Shown: positions 17,081-24,935 of the stretch, piece after piece | Layout: every line of letters starts with the position of its first letter | Position numbering within the stretch: the stretch's first letter is position 1 | IMG/VR virus record: IMGVR_UViG_3300032288_000738 | Coordinates: 1 to 34,044 of that record | Strand: one strand, 5' to 3' | Length of the DNA: 34,044 nt | Source: a virus | Translations under genes and position numbers: made by a program | The notes under the pieces: model-generated | Told to the model about the DNA's origin: nothing | The model's input: the letters and a program-made list of their open reading frames with translations, nothing else | Database searches by the model: none

Positions 17081-17114
17081 GGGGGTCGGGCGTCTCCTCC
17101 TGCGCCCGGCCCCC
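17081..17114 (+). terminator. Strong terminator after the capsid gene
   Basis: GGGGG-T-CGGGCG (17081-17092) pairs with CGCCCG-G-CCCCC (17103-17114), a 12-bp stem counting one T-G wobble, with a 10-base loop. A GCTTCCTGTATTCT tail follows that is only moderately T-rich. It closes the scaffold-capsid transcript and stands directly before the next promoter. Confidence 0.75.
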
Positions 17115-17122
17115 GCTTCCTG

Positions 17123-17128
17123 TATTCT
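17123..17128 (+). promoter_or_regulatory. -10-like TATTCT six bases before a GTG start
   Basis: TATTCT is followed by GTCGTC and then the GTG start at 17135, with no Shine-Dalgarno. It follows the capsid terminator at once, so transcription must restart here; a leaderless mRNA is the simplest reading. Confidence 0.55.
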
Positions 17129-17134
17129 GTCGTC

Positions 17135-17401
17135 GTGCCTACGTTCATTCCGCCGACAGACGATTTCGTCCACTATGGGGACATGAGCCGTGGCGGATTG
17201 CAGCGTCGGCTGTGGAGGTTCTTCGAGCCGGAGGCTCGGGGCCGGAACGTGTATCGGCTGACCGATGGTACGTTCACCGAGGTGGATCAGCGGGACACCG
17301 GGCAGGTGTCCAAGATTTATGAGGGAGGTCATGTGCATACGGTGACGGCTGCTGAGGCTGCCGAACTGACGGCGGCAGGGTACGGTGCGTACATCACATG
17401 A
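17135..17401 (+). CDS. Hypothetical virion-region protein (88 aa)
   Basis: GTG 17135 is preferred over the longer frame because the longer version would run through the capsid terminator. The protein is compact with several aromatic residues (FVHYGD, RLWRFFEP), and its end, HTVTAAEAAELTAAGYGAYIT, has a small-domain look common in phage head-tail completion proteins. The stop overlaps the next ATG (ATGA). Function unknown; it may decorate the head or cap the portal. Confidence 0.78.
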   Translation: MPTFIPPTDDFVHYGDMSRGGLQRRLWRFFEPEARGRNVYRLTDGTFTEVDQRDTGQVSKIYEGGHVHTVTAAEAAELTAAGYGAYIT

Positions 17402-17688
17402 AGCACCGGGAGACTCATCCGAATCTGGATGTGCCGGGCTGCTTCGGGTGCAAGGTTTCCGGCCTGTCGATTGCAGCCTCCGCGACCCCGACGCGCCGTG
17501 GTGGTGCGAGGGCGGCGACGATCAACCAGAAGGACAAGATATTGGAGAAGGACCTTGACGCTTACAAGCGTTTGAGGTCGGAGGGTTTGCAGCCGAAGGC
17601 GATTGACGGGTCAGCTCAGGTGGAGCAGAAGGCGGAATACAAGTGGCAAGTGGAAACTGGTCTGGGGATAAACCGACCGTTGGTGTAA
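17398..17688 (+). CDS. Hypothetical protein with a CxxC pair (96 aa)
   Basis: The start overlaps the upstream stop by four bases. Near residues 15-18 there is a CFGC pair in a Pro/Gly setting, followed by an Ser/Ala/Thr/Arg-rich linker and a charged helix (about residues 41-60). Small proteins of this kind are frequent beside structural genes in actinobacterial phages, but I cannot name a function. The last 46 bases are shared, in another frame, with the start of the glycosyltransferase gene. Confidence 0.72.
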   Translation: MKHRETHPNLDVPGCFGCKVSGLSIAASATPTRRGGARAATINQKDKILEKDLDAYKRLRSEGLQPKAIDGSAQVEQKAEYKWQVETGLGINRPLV

Positions 17689-18338
17689 CGCTCGTCTCGA
17701 TGGTGTGGGGCGACTATTGGGGTCGCTTCGGGGATGAGTGGATTGACTCGGTGTGGGCGTTGGACCCTGCTCCGGCTGAGGTGATTCTTGCGACGGACAA
17801 GTTGCGGCAGTTGCCGGTCGGTTGGAAGCAGGTTGATCTGGTGGAGCCGAAGCATTGGGGGACGATCCACCATTTGTTTCGCTGTGCGTCGCAGGACTAT
17901 GTGGCTCCGCTGATGGTGGATGACCGGATGCCGCCCAATGGTCTTGCCGACTTGGTGTTGGAGGGCGACATCATTGTGTCCGGTCATTTGGATTCGTTTG
18001 ATGCGGTGAGGATGCCGAGGCGCGAGAACTATGAGCGGGCGTTTGACGCACCGTTCTACACGCTGTCGGGCTATGCGGTCTACAAGAAGGATGTGTTTGA
18101 GCGCATCCCGTACCGTCCGATCATGTGGGCTGATTGGGTTGCGTCCATCGAGTATTTGCAGCACGGGTTGGATGTGCGGTTTGAGGATAGGGTGCGGATG
18201 TTCTACACGTTGCACGACGATCAGCATTCCCGTAAGGGGAACTTTGATGTGGCGTTGAGGAACGTGGGGTTGGCGCAGATGATGGCGAGGAACGGCGGGT
18301 TGAAGCCGGGGGCGGTGTGGCCGCCGGAGTGGTTGTGA
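17643..18338 (+). CDS. Putative GT-A-like glycosyltransferase (231 aa)
   Basis: The first 55 residues have the hydrophobic strand, helix, strand order of nucleotide-sugar transferases (VGVTLVSMVWGDYW, then AEVILATDK). A VDDR near residues 92-95 could be the metal-binding DxD-like site. It probably moves a sugar from a nucleotide donor to a protein or glycan acceptor. GTG 17643 keeps the whole first strand; ATG 17700 would cut it. It overlaps its neighbours on both sides and is paired with a GT-B enzyme, so the two likely act in sequence. The location inside the virion module suggests a virion acceptor (inference). Family assignment is moderate because similarity was judged by eye. Confidence 0.6.
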   Translation: MASGNWSGDKPTVGVTLVSMVWGDYWGRFGDEWIDSVWALDPAPAEVILATDKLRQLPVGWKQVDLVEPKHWGTIHHLFRCASQDYVAPLMVDDRMPPNGLADLVLEGDIIVSGHLDSFDAVRMPRRENYERAFDAPFYTLSGYAVYKKDVFERIPYRPIMWADWVASIEYLQHGLDVRFEDRVRMFYTLHDDQHSRKGNFDVALRNVGLAQMMARNGGLKPGAVWPPEWL

Positions 18339-19420
18339 ACGTCCAGCATTGGCACGGGTTTACGGACGGCAGGTTCGGCTACGGGTCGATGCTGAACGGG
18401 TTCATCTCCGGTTTGCCGTCGGGGGTGCAGGTGTCTCCGATGGGTTCGGTGGATGTGCTGATGTCCGTGCCGTTCTCCATCAAGTCGTGGTATGAGGGGG
18501 CGCATCGTGTGATCTTTACGATGTGGGAAACCGATGTTCTGCCTGAGCGGTTCCGCCGGTGGATGTCCCAATACGATCAGGTGCTCGTCCCGTGCGCCCA
18601 CAATGTCGAGGTGTTCGGCCCGCACCATCCGAAGGTGTCTGCCGTGCCGCTGGGGGTGGATGCCCGGTTCTGGAAGCCGTTTGCCCGACCGGAGAATGAC
18701 CGGTTCGTGTTCACGGCTGGCGGGTCGTTGTGGAAGCGGAAGGGTCTTGATCTGGTGGTGGAGGCGTTCCGTCGGGCGAAGTTGCCGGATGCGGAGCTGC
18801 GGGTGAAGGCTGCGCCTCATGCGTCGGATGTGCCGAAGATGGATGTGCCGGGGGTCGTTTGGTTTCGTGAGTGGATGTCTGTGGAGGAGGAACGGAACTT
18901 CTACAACCAGTCGGACTGTTTCCTTGCGCCTGCGCGTGGCGAGGGGTTTGGGCTGATCCCGTTGCAGAACATCGCGTTGGGTGTGCCGACGATCATCACG
19001 GCTACTTCGGGGCAGGCGGAGTTCGCTCATTTGGCGTCTGCGGTGGTGCCGCATCGGAAGGTGCCGGGGTCGGTCGGCAGGTGGGATGAGGCTGATCTGG
19101 ACGGGCTGGTCGATCTGATGCGTGCCGTCTATGCGGATCGTGGCAGGTGGAAGGCGGCGGCGGTTGATGGTGCGCCGAGGGCTGGGGAGCAGTTTTCGTG
19201 GCGTCAGGCTGCGGAGAAACTGGTGGCCGCCGTGCCGGTGGGTGAGCGGCTCACGTCTCGGAAGGTGCGTCATCCGTCTGTGGAGTTTCCTGTCCGTGTG
19301 AAGGAGAAGGTGACGGTCGAGGTGAACGGCAAGCGGTGGGTGCTGTTGCCGGGGCAGGATAATGTGGTGCCCGAGAACGTGGCAGACATTGCTGCTGAGG
19401 CTGGAAAGGTTGTGGCGTGA
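18335..19420 (+). CDS. GT-B glycosyltransferase (GT4-like) with C-terminal extension
   Basis: This retaining-type transferase has a GT-B fold. The phosphate-binding segment GGSLWKRKGLDL is at residues 129-140, and the donor-site segment RGEGFGLIPLQNIALG is at 201-216. In the EX7E motif of this family, Glu203 is present but the second Glu is replaced by Gln211, which may alter activity or donor choice. GTG 18335 overlaps the upstream stop (GTGA) and has CGGAG nearby; upstream GTGs at 18317 and 18329 are possible. Residues from about 315 to 361 form an extra Val/Lys-rich segment that could bind the acceptor or the virion. Host-wall modification is the alternative to virion glycosylation. Confidence 0.8.
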   Translation: MNVQHWHGFTDGRFGYGSMLNGFISGLPSGVQVSPMGSVDVLMSVPFSIKSWYEGAHRVIFTMWETDVLPERFRRWMSQYDQVLVPCAHNVEVFGPHHPKVSAVPLGVDARFWKPFARPENDRFVFTAGGSLWKRKGLDLVVEAFRRAKLPDAELRVKAAPHASDVPKMDVPGVVWFREWMSVEEERNFYNQSDCFLAPARGEGFGLIPLQNIALGVPTIITATSGQAEFAHLASAVVPHRKVPGSVGRWDEADLDGLVDLMRAVYADRGRWKAAAVDGAPRAGEQFSWRQAAEKLVAAVPVGERLTSRKVRHPSVEFPVRVKEKVTVEVNGKRWVLLPGQDNVVPENVADIAAEAGKVVA

Positions 19421-19578
19421 AGAAAGAGTTTTGGGACAAGAAGAATCCGAAGAAGAAGTCGGCTCCGTTGTCTGCCGGTCAGAAGAAGGCGGCGCAGGCC
19501 CGGGCTAGGGAGGCGGGTCGTCCGTATCCGAATCTGGTGGACAATGCGTGGGCGTCCCGTCAGGGGAGGGGCAAGTGA
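19417..19578 (+). CDS. Tiny Lys/Ala-rich protein (53 aa)
   Basis: The GTG overlaps the glycosyltransferase stop (GTGA), and the GTGA at its own end starts the next gene. The first 15 residues hold eight lysines and the remainder is Ala/Arg/Gln-rich, so the protein is strongly basic and probably unstructured until bound. No motif was recognised. It may bind DNA in the head or a charged virion surface. Confidence 0.65.
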   Translation: MKKEFWDKKNPKKKSAPLSAGQKKAAQARAREAGRPYPNLVDNAWASRQGRGK

Positions 19579-19847
19579 CTATCGAGTATCGGGGTGAGCG
19601 GTTCGCCGGGTATAACAAGCCGAAGCGGACGCCGGGTGCGAAGAAGTCCCATGCGGTGCTGGCGAAGGAAGGGGGTCAGGTGAAGCTGATCCGGTTCGGT
19701 CAGCAGGGGGTTTCGGGGTCGCCTAAGAAGGCGGGGGAGTCTGAGGCGTATCGGAAGCGTCGGGAGTCGTTCAAGGCTCGTCATGCGAAGAATATTGCGA
19801 AGGGGAAGATGTCTGCCGCGTATTGGGCGGATCGGGTGAAATGGTGA
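19575..19847 (+). CDS. Conserved-looking small phage protein (90 aa)
   Basis: GTG 19575 has GGGGAGGGG just upstream and overlaps the previous stop. The pattern of the last 50 residues, KLIRFGQQGVSGSPKK then a charged helix and ARHAKNIAKGKMSAAYWA, resembles a small protein common in the structural modules of short-tailed phages. I know of no assigned biochemical function. It is basic throughout, in line with its neighbours. Confidence 0.72.
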   Translation: MTIEYRGERFAGYNKPKRTPGAKKSHAVLAKEGGQVKLIRFGQQGVSGSPKKAGESEAYRKRRESFKARHAKNIAKGKMSAAYWADRVKW

Positions 19848-19849
19848 TG

Positions 19850-19858
19850 TGGTAGCGT
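19850..19858 (+). promoter_or_regulatory. Extended -10 (TGG-TAGCGT)
   Basis: TGG followed by TAGCGT stands just after the stop at 19847. The expected transcription start near 19865 leaves a short leader with AAAGGAAAGG and GGAG before the ATG at 19889, so this unit has a conventional ribosome binding site. No -35 was recognised. Confidence 0.4.
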
Positions 19859-19888
19859 CCGCCACGTTCCCAAAGGAAAGGTGGAGCA

Positions 19889-20074
19889 ATGCCGAAGGTC
19901 GGTAAGAAGGAATACCCGTACACGAAGAAGGGTATGGCGATGGCTAAGGCCGAAGCCAAGAAGTCCGGCAAATCGATGAAAATGCACGAAAAGACCGAGG
20001 GCAAGAAGGAACGGATGATGGAGTACGGCAAGGGCAACAAGAAGAAGGCTGCCGGAAACAAGAGGATGAAGTGA
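19889..20074 (+). CDS. Lysine-rich small protein (61 aa)
   Basis: It starts MPKVGKKEYPYTKKGMAMAK; about one third of the residues are lysine, with several methionines. Small proteins with a PYTKKGMA-like segment recur among podovirus virion genes (recalled family resemblance, not searched). The charge suggests binding to packaged DNA or to acidic virion surfaces. A good purine-rich ribosome binding site precedes the ATG, and the stop overlaps the next start. Confidence 0.7.
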   Translation: MPKVGKKEYPYTKKGMAMAKAEAKKSGKSMKMHEKTEGKKERMMEYGKGNKKKAAGNKRMK

Positions 20075-20178
20075 AGAAGCAGGGCTACACCAGCACCAAG
20101 AAGATGAACGCCGTCTCCGTCCCCGCCTACGCGAAGCCTGCCGGTGCGTTGAAGAAGAAGGGCAAGAAGAAGAAGTAA
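20071..20178 (+). CDS. Lysine-rich micro-protein (35 aa)
   Basis: The GTG overlaps the upstream TGA. The protein opens with KKQGYTSTKKM and ends in a run of lysines, with a short Val/Pro/Ala/Tyr core between. It ends directly against the ATG of the adaptor gene, whose ribosome binding site is the AAG-rich lysine-tail DNA. It is below the usual gene-calling size, but frame, coupling and composition agree with its neighbours. Confidence 0.6.
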   Translation: MKKQGYTSTKKMNAVSVPAYAKPAGALKKKGKKKK

Positions 20179-21066
20179 ATGTCCACCGCTGGTGCGCTGC
20201 TTGACCGCGTACAACGCCAACTGCTTTCCGGGGTCGTCGAGGAACGGAACAAGCTTGCGACCGGCGTAGACGCTGACGACACCTCGTTCGTGACCACCTA
20301 CGAACTAGGTGGGTTGCGTGAGGGCACCGTCTTTGAGATCGATTCGGAACTGGTCTACATTTGGCAGGCCAACACCGGTTCCAAGACGCTGACCGTGGAG
20401 CGAGGCTATGCGGGCACCACGGCAGCATCCCATTCGGCTGGGGCGATCATCGTCCAGAACCCCCGGTTCCCGAAGGCACAGCTGCTGGATGCGTTGAATC
20501 AGGACATTGACGACCTCTCATCCCCGGCGAACGGCTTGTATCAGGTGGTGACGACGACCGCGATCTCGTACAACGGGTCGGATCGGCAGATCGACATGAC
20601 CGGTGTGACCAGCCTGCTTGATCTGATTGACGTGCGGGTCAAATACAAGTCGGACGATTTCCCGTATGTGCGGAATGTGCGTCTGCAACGGAACCTGCCG
20701 GTCGCAGATTTCCCGTCCACGTTCGCCCTCGTGTTCGACGAGGCTCCGGTCGCGGGAACGCTGGTCGTCCGGTACACGGCCCCGTTCGTCCGTACTTCTA
20801 CGTTGGCGTCGGACATTCAGACGGTGTGCAAGGTGCCTCAGACGATGGAGGACATCTTGGAGATGGGTGTGATGATCCGAATGCTCTCGGTGCGTGAGGT
20901 CAAGCGGAACTTCACGGAGGCGCAGGGCGACACCCGCCGTGCCGATGAGGTGCCGCCGGGTGCGATGCGGGATTCGTTCAACAACATTCTGCGTCTCCGC
21001 AGGGATCGTGTCATTGCGGAGAAGGCGAAGCTGGCGAGGCAGTATCCATTGACGATCAGGGCGTGA
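20179..21066 (+). CDS. Putative head-to-tail adaptor (295 aa)
   Basis: It likely bridges the portal and the tail nozzle, like the first tail tubular protein of short-tailed phages. Residues 1-110 are beta-rich with an N-terminal helix (TVERGYAGTTAASH in a beta-hairpin setting). Residues 95-115 form a helix that includes FPKAQLLDALNQDIDDL, similar in character to adaptor helices. The C terminus is a charged helix. It is the first gene of a three-gene tail set (adaptor, nozzle, fibre). The assignment rests mainly on order and size. Confidence 0.62.
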   Translation: MSTAGALLDRVQRQLLSGVVEERNKLATGVDADDTSFVTTYELGGLREGTVFEIDSELVYIWQANTGSKTLTVERGYAGTTAASHSAGAIIVQNPRFPKAQLLDALNQDIDDLSSPANGLYQVVTTTAISYNGSDRQIDMTGVTSLLDLIDVRVKYKSDDFPYVRNVRLQRNLPVADFPSTFALVFDEAPVAGTLVVRYTAPFVRTSTLASDIQTVCKVPQTMEDILEMGVMIRMLSVREVKRNFTEAQGDTRRADEVPPGAMRDSFNNILRLRRDRVIAEKAKLARQYPLTIRA

Positions 21067-21067
21067 G

Positions 21068-22927
21068 ATGGCTGCCCTAATCGACTTTACGACGAAACTT
21101 GACGGCGATGCTGCGTTCTATACGGGTACGGGTGCGACGACCCTCGTGCCGGATGTGTTCCCTGTGGCGGTGAATGGCCGTCCGTATATGTTGGATTTGA
21201 AGTCGGGTGACTTTGCCCGACAGTACGATGCTCGTGTCCGTGATTCGGTGGATCAGTCCACGGAGCCGGGTGAGGCGGCGATCAACCCGCAGGGGTTGTG
21301 GCGGCGCAGCCAGTCGTCTTGGCACTACGGGGCCGGTCAGGAGTATTCGGATACGGCTGATGCGGAGCCGTACCGGTTCTACACGTCGAAGGGTGTGGAC
21401 GTGTGGACTCGGGGCGAACTGTCGCTCCTGCCGGATGTGACCCAGTTCTATGCGTCGGCAAACTCCAACTTCTACATGGCGACCGCCGATGGGCGTCTCT
21501 ACATTACGGATGGGCAGACAGTCCAGTATTCGTCCGATCTCTCCACGTTCACGACGGTGACCGGGACGGATGCGTCCAACCTGTATTCGATGGCGTCCGA
21601 CGGCTACAACGTGTTCTACTCGTATGCGAACGGCGACATTGACCAGACGAACGCGGGGATCAGCACCAACTCCAACTACATCACCGGCATCGAGGCAGGC
21701 GTTCTTGCCTATGTAAAGGGCCGTCTGATGGTCGCCGGTCAGGGGGTGGACAAGCACAAGATTTGGAACATCACCACGACACCAGGTTCCAATGCGAACA
21801 ACCCCGGTGCCTTGTTCACCCATCCGAACACGAACTTCAACTGGGTCGGATTCGCCGCCGGGCAGAACCACATCTACTGTGCCGGGTATGCGGGCAACAA
21901 GACGCTGATCTACAAGACGACGATCAAGGCTGACGGAACCGCCCTCGACATCCCGACGGTTGCAGCCGAGCTGCCGTTGGGTGAGATCGTCACCAACATC
22001 GACGGCTATCTCGGGTTTGTCGTCATCGGCTTGGAGACTGGGTTCAGGTTCTGCACGTCGGACGGCGACGGGAACCTTGTGGTCGGGCCGCTGGTTCGGA
22101 CGGGGACAAGTACGGCGGCGTTCGGGTCTGTCGGCCAGTACGTCTATTTCGGGTGGACGAACTATGACGGTGTTTCGACCGGTATCGGCAGGATGGATAC
22201 TGCTACCCAGATTTCCACGAATCAGCCTGCCTATGCGTCCGATCTGATGGTGACTGGGCAGGGCACGGTCACGGATGTCCACGAGTTTGACAATGAGCCG
22301 GTGTTCGCTGTCGCCGGGTTGGGTTTCTACAAGAAGCACGCTACGGGCAAGGTGGCGTCGGGCACCTTGCGGTCGGGTATCTACCGGTGGGATGTGCCGG
22401 ATGCGAAGTTCATTCCGAAGTGGGATTTGCGTGCCGAGGCTCTGAACGGCTCGGTGTCGTTGGCGGTGTCCAACGACAAGGGGACGTTCGTGACGGTTGG
22501 GAACATGACCCAATCCGGTGACTTGGAGGAAACGTTTGACGGGTTTGAGACACGGGTGTTTGAGGCTGAGGTGCAGCTGACCTTGACCCGTTCTGGGTCA
22601 GATGCGACGGTCGGGCCGGTGGTGACCCGTTGGATGGGCCGTGCCTATGCTGCCCCGCTCCGTGCCCAAATCTTTTCGGTGCCGCTGCTGTTGCACCATG
22701 TCGTCACCCCGTCCAACGGGCGGGACTATTTCGTCGATGTGGACGACGAGCTGGATCGGCTGCGGAACCTTGTGGACAATCCGCGTGTGGTCACCTATCA
22801 GGAGGGGAACCGGTCGTATTCGGTGATTGTGGAGGATGTCCGGTGGAGGCCGGTGCGAGCCTATGATGCCCATTATCCGTGGGATTGGGATGGCACCTGC
22901 CTGCTGATTATGCGTAGTGTAAGGTAA
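21068..22927 (+). CDS. Putative tail nozzle/beta-propeller tail protein (619 aa)
   Basis: This large beta-rich protein has repeated short strands, frequent Gly-Asp/Asn turns and aromatic residues throughout residues 60-430, giving a propeller-like look. The C-terminal part (about 480-619) is again beta-rich with a VTRWMGRAYAAPLRAQ segment and a Trp-rich end. In short-tailed phages the nozzle beneath the adaptor is of this size and follows the adaptor gene, as here. A receptor-binding or depolymerase role is the alternative; no hydrolase motif was seen. The ATG lies one base after the adaptor stop. Confidence 0.62.
   Translation: MAALIDFTTKLDGDAAFYTGTGATTLVPDVFPVAVNGRPYMLDLKSGDFARQYDARVRDSVDQSTEPGEAAINPQGLWRRSQSSWHYGAGQEYSDTADAEPYRFYTSKGVDVWTRGELSLLPDVTQFYASANSNFYMATADGRLYITDGQTVQYSSDLSTFTTVTGTDASNLYSMASDGYNVFYSYANGDIDQTNAGISTNSNYITGIEAGVLAYVKGRLMVAGQGVDKHKIWNITTTPGSNANNPGALFTHPNTNFNWVGFAAGQNHIYCAGYAGNKTLIYKTTIKADGTALDIPTVAAELPLGEIVTNIDGYLGFVVIGLETGFRFCTSDGDGNLVVGPLVRTGTSTAAFGSVGQYVYFGWTNYDGVSTGIGRMDTATQISTNQPAYASDLMVTGQGTVTDVHEFDNEPVFAVAGLGFYKKHATGKVASGTLRSGIYRWDVPDAKFIPKWDLRAEALNGSVSLAVSNDKGTFVTVGNMTQSGDLEETFDGFETRVFEAEVQLTLTRSGSDATVGPVVTRWMGRAYAAPLRAQIFSVPLLLHHVVTPSNGRDYFVDVDDELDRLRNLVDNPRVVTYQEGNRSYSVIVEDVRWRPVRAYDAHYPWDWDGTCLLIMRSVR
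22920..22925 (+). promoter_or_regulatory. Possible -10 (TAAGGT) nine bases before the fibre start
   Basis: TAAGGT overlaps the last codons of the nozzle gene and is identical to the -10 of the exonuclease promoter at 27257. The AAGG within it could instead be the Shine-Dalgarno of the fibre ATG, ten bases away. Both readings are possible. Confidence 0.25.
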
Positions 22928-22934
22928 GCCCGCT

Positions 22935-24092
22935 ATGGCCTTGCCGGTTCGCAGACAATACAAGGGTGCGGCGGCGTCTACGACGACGACCATCAACATT
23001 GGTGTTGCCGACACTTCGGTGTCCATTGCGTCGAACACGGGTTGGCCGGTTGGGGCTGACCCGTTCTATGTGGTGCTGTCCCCCGGCACGTCGTCGGAGG
23101 AGAAGTGCCTTGCGACGATTTCGGGGACGAGCCTGACGCTGACGAGGGCGCAGGATGACACTTCGGCGCAGACCCATGCTTCGGGTACGACGATCTACCC
23201 GGTGTTCACCGCTGTCGATGCGAACCAGGCGAACGAGTTGGCGTCGAAGATGACGACGAAGGGTGACCTGCTGACGACGAACGGGACGGACATCAACCGC
23301 CTCGGTGTCGGGACGAACACCCATGTGTTGCAGGCTGATTCGACGGCGACGAACGGCGTGAAGTGGGGTCAGGTGGCGACGGCGGGTATCGCTGATGCGG
23401 CGATTACCACGGCGAAGATCGCTACGGGTGCGGTGGTCGCGGACGATTTGGCGACTGATTCGGTTATCACCGTGAAGATTCAGGATAGTGCGGTGACGAC
23501 GGCGAAGATTGCGAATGGTGCGGTGACTGCCGCCAAGCTGGATGCTGCCGCTGCGATTCAGCCGACGATTGTGGATGCGAAGGGTGATCTGATCGCTGGT
23601 ACGGCGGCAGACACGGTGGCCCGTCTTGCGGTCGGTACGAATGGCCAGTATCTGAAAGCCGATTCGACGCAGACGACTGGTTTGGCTTGGGGCACGATTA
23701 CGCAGGCTGTGTCGTCGGTGACGACGGCTGAGGTGTCCACCTCGCAGACCTACACGAGCGCATCATTCGGTGACCTATCCACGAGCGGCCCGGCGGTGAC
23801 GGTGACTACTGGGACGAGCGTGCTGGTGGCGATCACCGCCACCGTCTACAACGGAACTTCGCAGGGCATCGGTGTGGTCGGTGTGGCCGTGTCCGGCACG
23901 ACGACAACCGCTGCCTCGGACGCAAACGCCCTCTATGTCACGTCGTCTACGAGCAACGGCGCATACCAGATGACCGCGCTGATCCCGCTGACCGTGACCG
24001 CCGGATCAAACACGTTCACCTTGAAGTATCGGACGGGTGCGGCGACGACGGCGACGTTCGCCAACCGACGGATTACGCTGATCGCACTATGA
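22935..24092 (+). CDS. Tail fibre protein (385 aa)
   Basis: The likely receptor-binding fibre, a homotrimer in most phages. Residues 1-100 form a beta-rich attachment domain. Two related blocks, KGDLLTTNGTDINRLGVGTN (109-128) and KGDLIAGTAADTVARLAVGT (216-235), each continue into an ADST-Trp-Gly segment and flank a region of Ala/Ile/Thr repeats (about 152-203, ITTAKIATGAV, VTTAKIANGAV). That pattern is typical of fibre shafts. Residues about 260-385 are a Thr/Ser/Val-rich beta domain that probably binds the host surface. The stop overlaps the next ATG (ATGA). Confidence 0.8.
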   Translation: MALPVRRQYKGAAASTTTTINIGVADTSVSIASNTGWPVGADPFYVVLSPGTSSEEKCLATISGTSLTLTRAQDDTSAQTHASGTTIYPVFTAVDANQANELASKMTTKGDLLTTNGTDINRLGVGTNTHVLQADSTATNGVKWGQVATAGIADAAITTAKIATGAVVADDLATDSVITVKIQDSAVTTAKIANGAVTAAKLDAAAAIQPTIVDAKGDLIAGTAADTVARLAVGTNGQYLKADSTQTTGLAWGTITQAVSSVTTAEVSTSQTYTSASFGDLSTSGPAVTVTTGTSVLVAITATVYNGTSQGIGVVGVAVSGTTTTAASDANALYVTSSTSNGAYQMTALIPLTVTAGSNTFTLKYRTGAATTATFANRRITLIAL

Positions 24093-24259
24093 CCTTTGAG
24101 ATGATTGTTGCTATCCGGCAGGCGTGCCACAACCTCGGCATGACCGAACCGATCAGCATCGAGATGGACGGAACCGTCTGGACTGGCCCGGACGACAACC
24201 GTTACTACCCGGAGATGAAGCCGATCCTGCGGGAAGCCGGGCGGATTCTTACCGCCTGA
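24089..24259 (+). CDS. Hypothetical small protein after the fibre (56 aa)
   Basis: Four bases overlap the fibre gene, so the two are translated in sequence. The protein has an N-terminal helix, a WTGPDDNRYYPEMKPIL segment and a helical end; no motif was recognised. A fibre chaperone or attachment protein is possible from position alone. Its TGA stop directly abuts the -10-like element of the lysis cassette. Confidence 0.65.
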   Translation: MTFEMIVAIRQACHNLGMTEPISIEMDGTVWTGPDDNRYYPEMKPILREAGRILTA

Positions 24260-24265
24260 TAGTCT
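24257..24265 (+). promoter_or_regulatory. Extended -10 (TGA-TAGTCT) six bases before the holin ATG
   Basis: The TGA stop of the preceding gene serves as the TGn. TAGTCT (24260-24265) and GCCGCC follow, then ATG 24272, with no Shine-Dalgarno. A nearly identical string GATAGCCTGCCGCC lies at 25155-25168. This would launch the lysis cassette as a leaderless mRNA. Confidence 0.55.
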
Positions 24266-24271
24266 GCCGCC

Positions 24272-24463
24272 ATGAGTACCGAGACGCAGGAAATGGTCAA
24301 GTCGTGGTGCAAGGTGTTCGTCGCCTCCGCCCTGTCCCTCTATGCGGCGGGTGAACGGGACTATGTGGCCCTGTTCCACGCAGCCCTGATTTCCGTCCTG
24401 CCGCTCGTCTACACCTGGCTTGACCCGACCGACCTGCGGTTCGGGAAGTTCAAGAAGAAGTAG
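24272..24463 (+). CDS. Putative holin (63 aa)
   Basis: The small protein has two hydrophobic stretches (about residues 14-25 and 33-50), the second the clearer membrane segment, and ends in a basic FGKFKKK tail. Size, charge distribution and position directly before the endolysin fit a small holin that opens the inner membrane at the end of infection. The stop TAG is followed at once by the endolysin ATG. Number of membrane spans is uncertain; an antiholin is the alternative. Confidence 0.65.
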   Translation: MSTETQEMVKSWCKVFVASALSLYAAGERDYVALFHAALISVLPLVYTWLDPTDLRFGKFKKK

Positions 24464-24934
24464 ATGCGCCGCCTCTATGTGGCGGACAGTCTCCCTGTCC
24501 GACGGAAGGAACTGCCGCACCTGCGGGCATTGGTCGATGCGTTGTGCGCCAAGTATCCGGCCTTGTGGGACAACGGGACGTGGGGTGTCCGTCCGATCCG
24601 GGGCAAGGAGCAGATGTCGAACCATGCCCGTGGGATCGCTGCTGACGTGTCGTGGCGGTACATGAAGCACAAGGGTGTCCGGTTCGGCGGACGCAAACAG
24701 GCTGTTGAGGCGATGAACTTTCTGGTCGCCAACGCCGAAGCCCTCGGAATCCAGATGATTATTGACTATGGCTTCGGGAAGCATGGTCGGGCGTGGAGGT
24801 GCGACCGCTGGGATTGGAAGGTGTACGACAAGCCGACCGTCACCTTTGGCGGGGTCGGAGACTGGTTCCATGTTGAGGTGGACGGCAAGGTGAAGCCCAT
24901 TCAGGTGTCTGCCGTGTTTGCGGTGGGTGCGTGA
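24464..24934 (+). CDS. Endolysin, M15-like zinc D,D-/L,D-carboxypeptidase
   Basis: The enzyme would cleave peptide stems of peptidoglycan for host lysis. The zinc site of M15-type peptidases is visible: SNHARGIAAD at residues 52-61 (His54 and Asp61) and GDWFHVEV at 132-139 (His136). An intervening helix (about 77-96) also fits the fold. At 156 aa it is a single catalytic domain with no recognisable cell-wall-binding domain or signal peptide, so it needs a holin to reach the wall. It follows the putative holin with no gap. Confidence 0.78.
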   Translation: MRRLYVADSLPVRRKELPHLRALVDALCAKYPALWDNGTWGVRPIRGKEQMSNHARGIAADVSWRYMKHKGVRFGGRKQAVEAMNFLVANAEALGIQMIIDYGFGKHGRAWRCDRWDWKVYDKPTVTFGGVGDWFHVEVDGKVKPIQVSAVFAVGA

Positions 24935-24935
24935 C

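Noticed and set aside
21077-22513. Leftward 478-codon open frame
   Set aside because: Antisense to the nozzle gene; Arg/His/Val-rich as expected from the complementary frame of GC-rich coding DNA.
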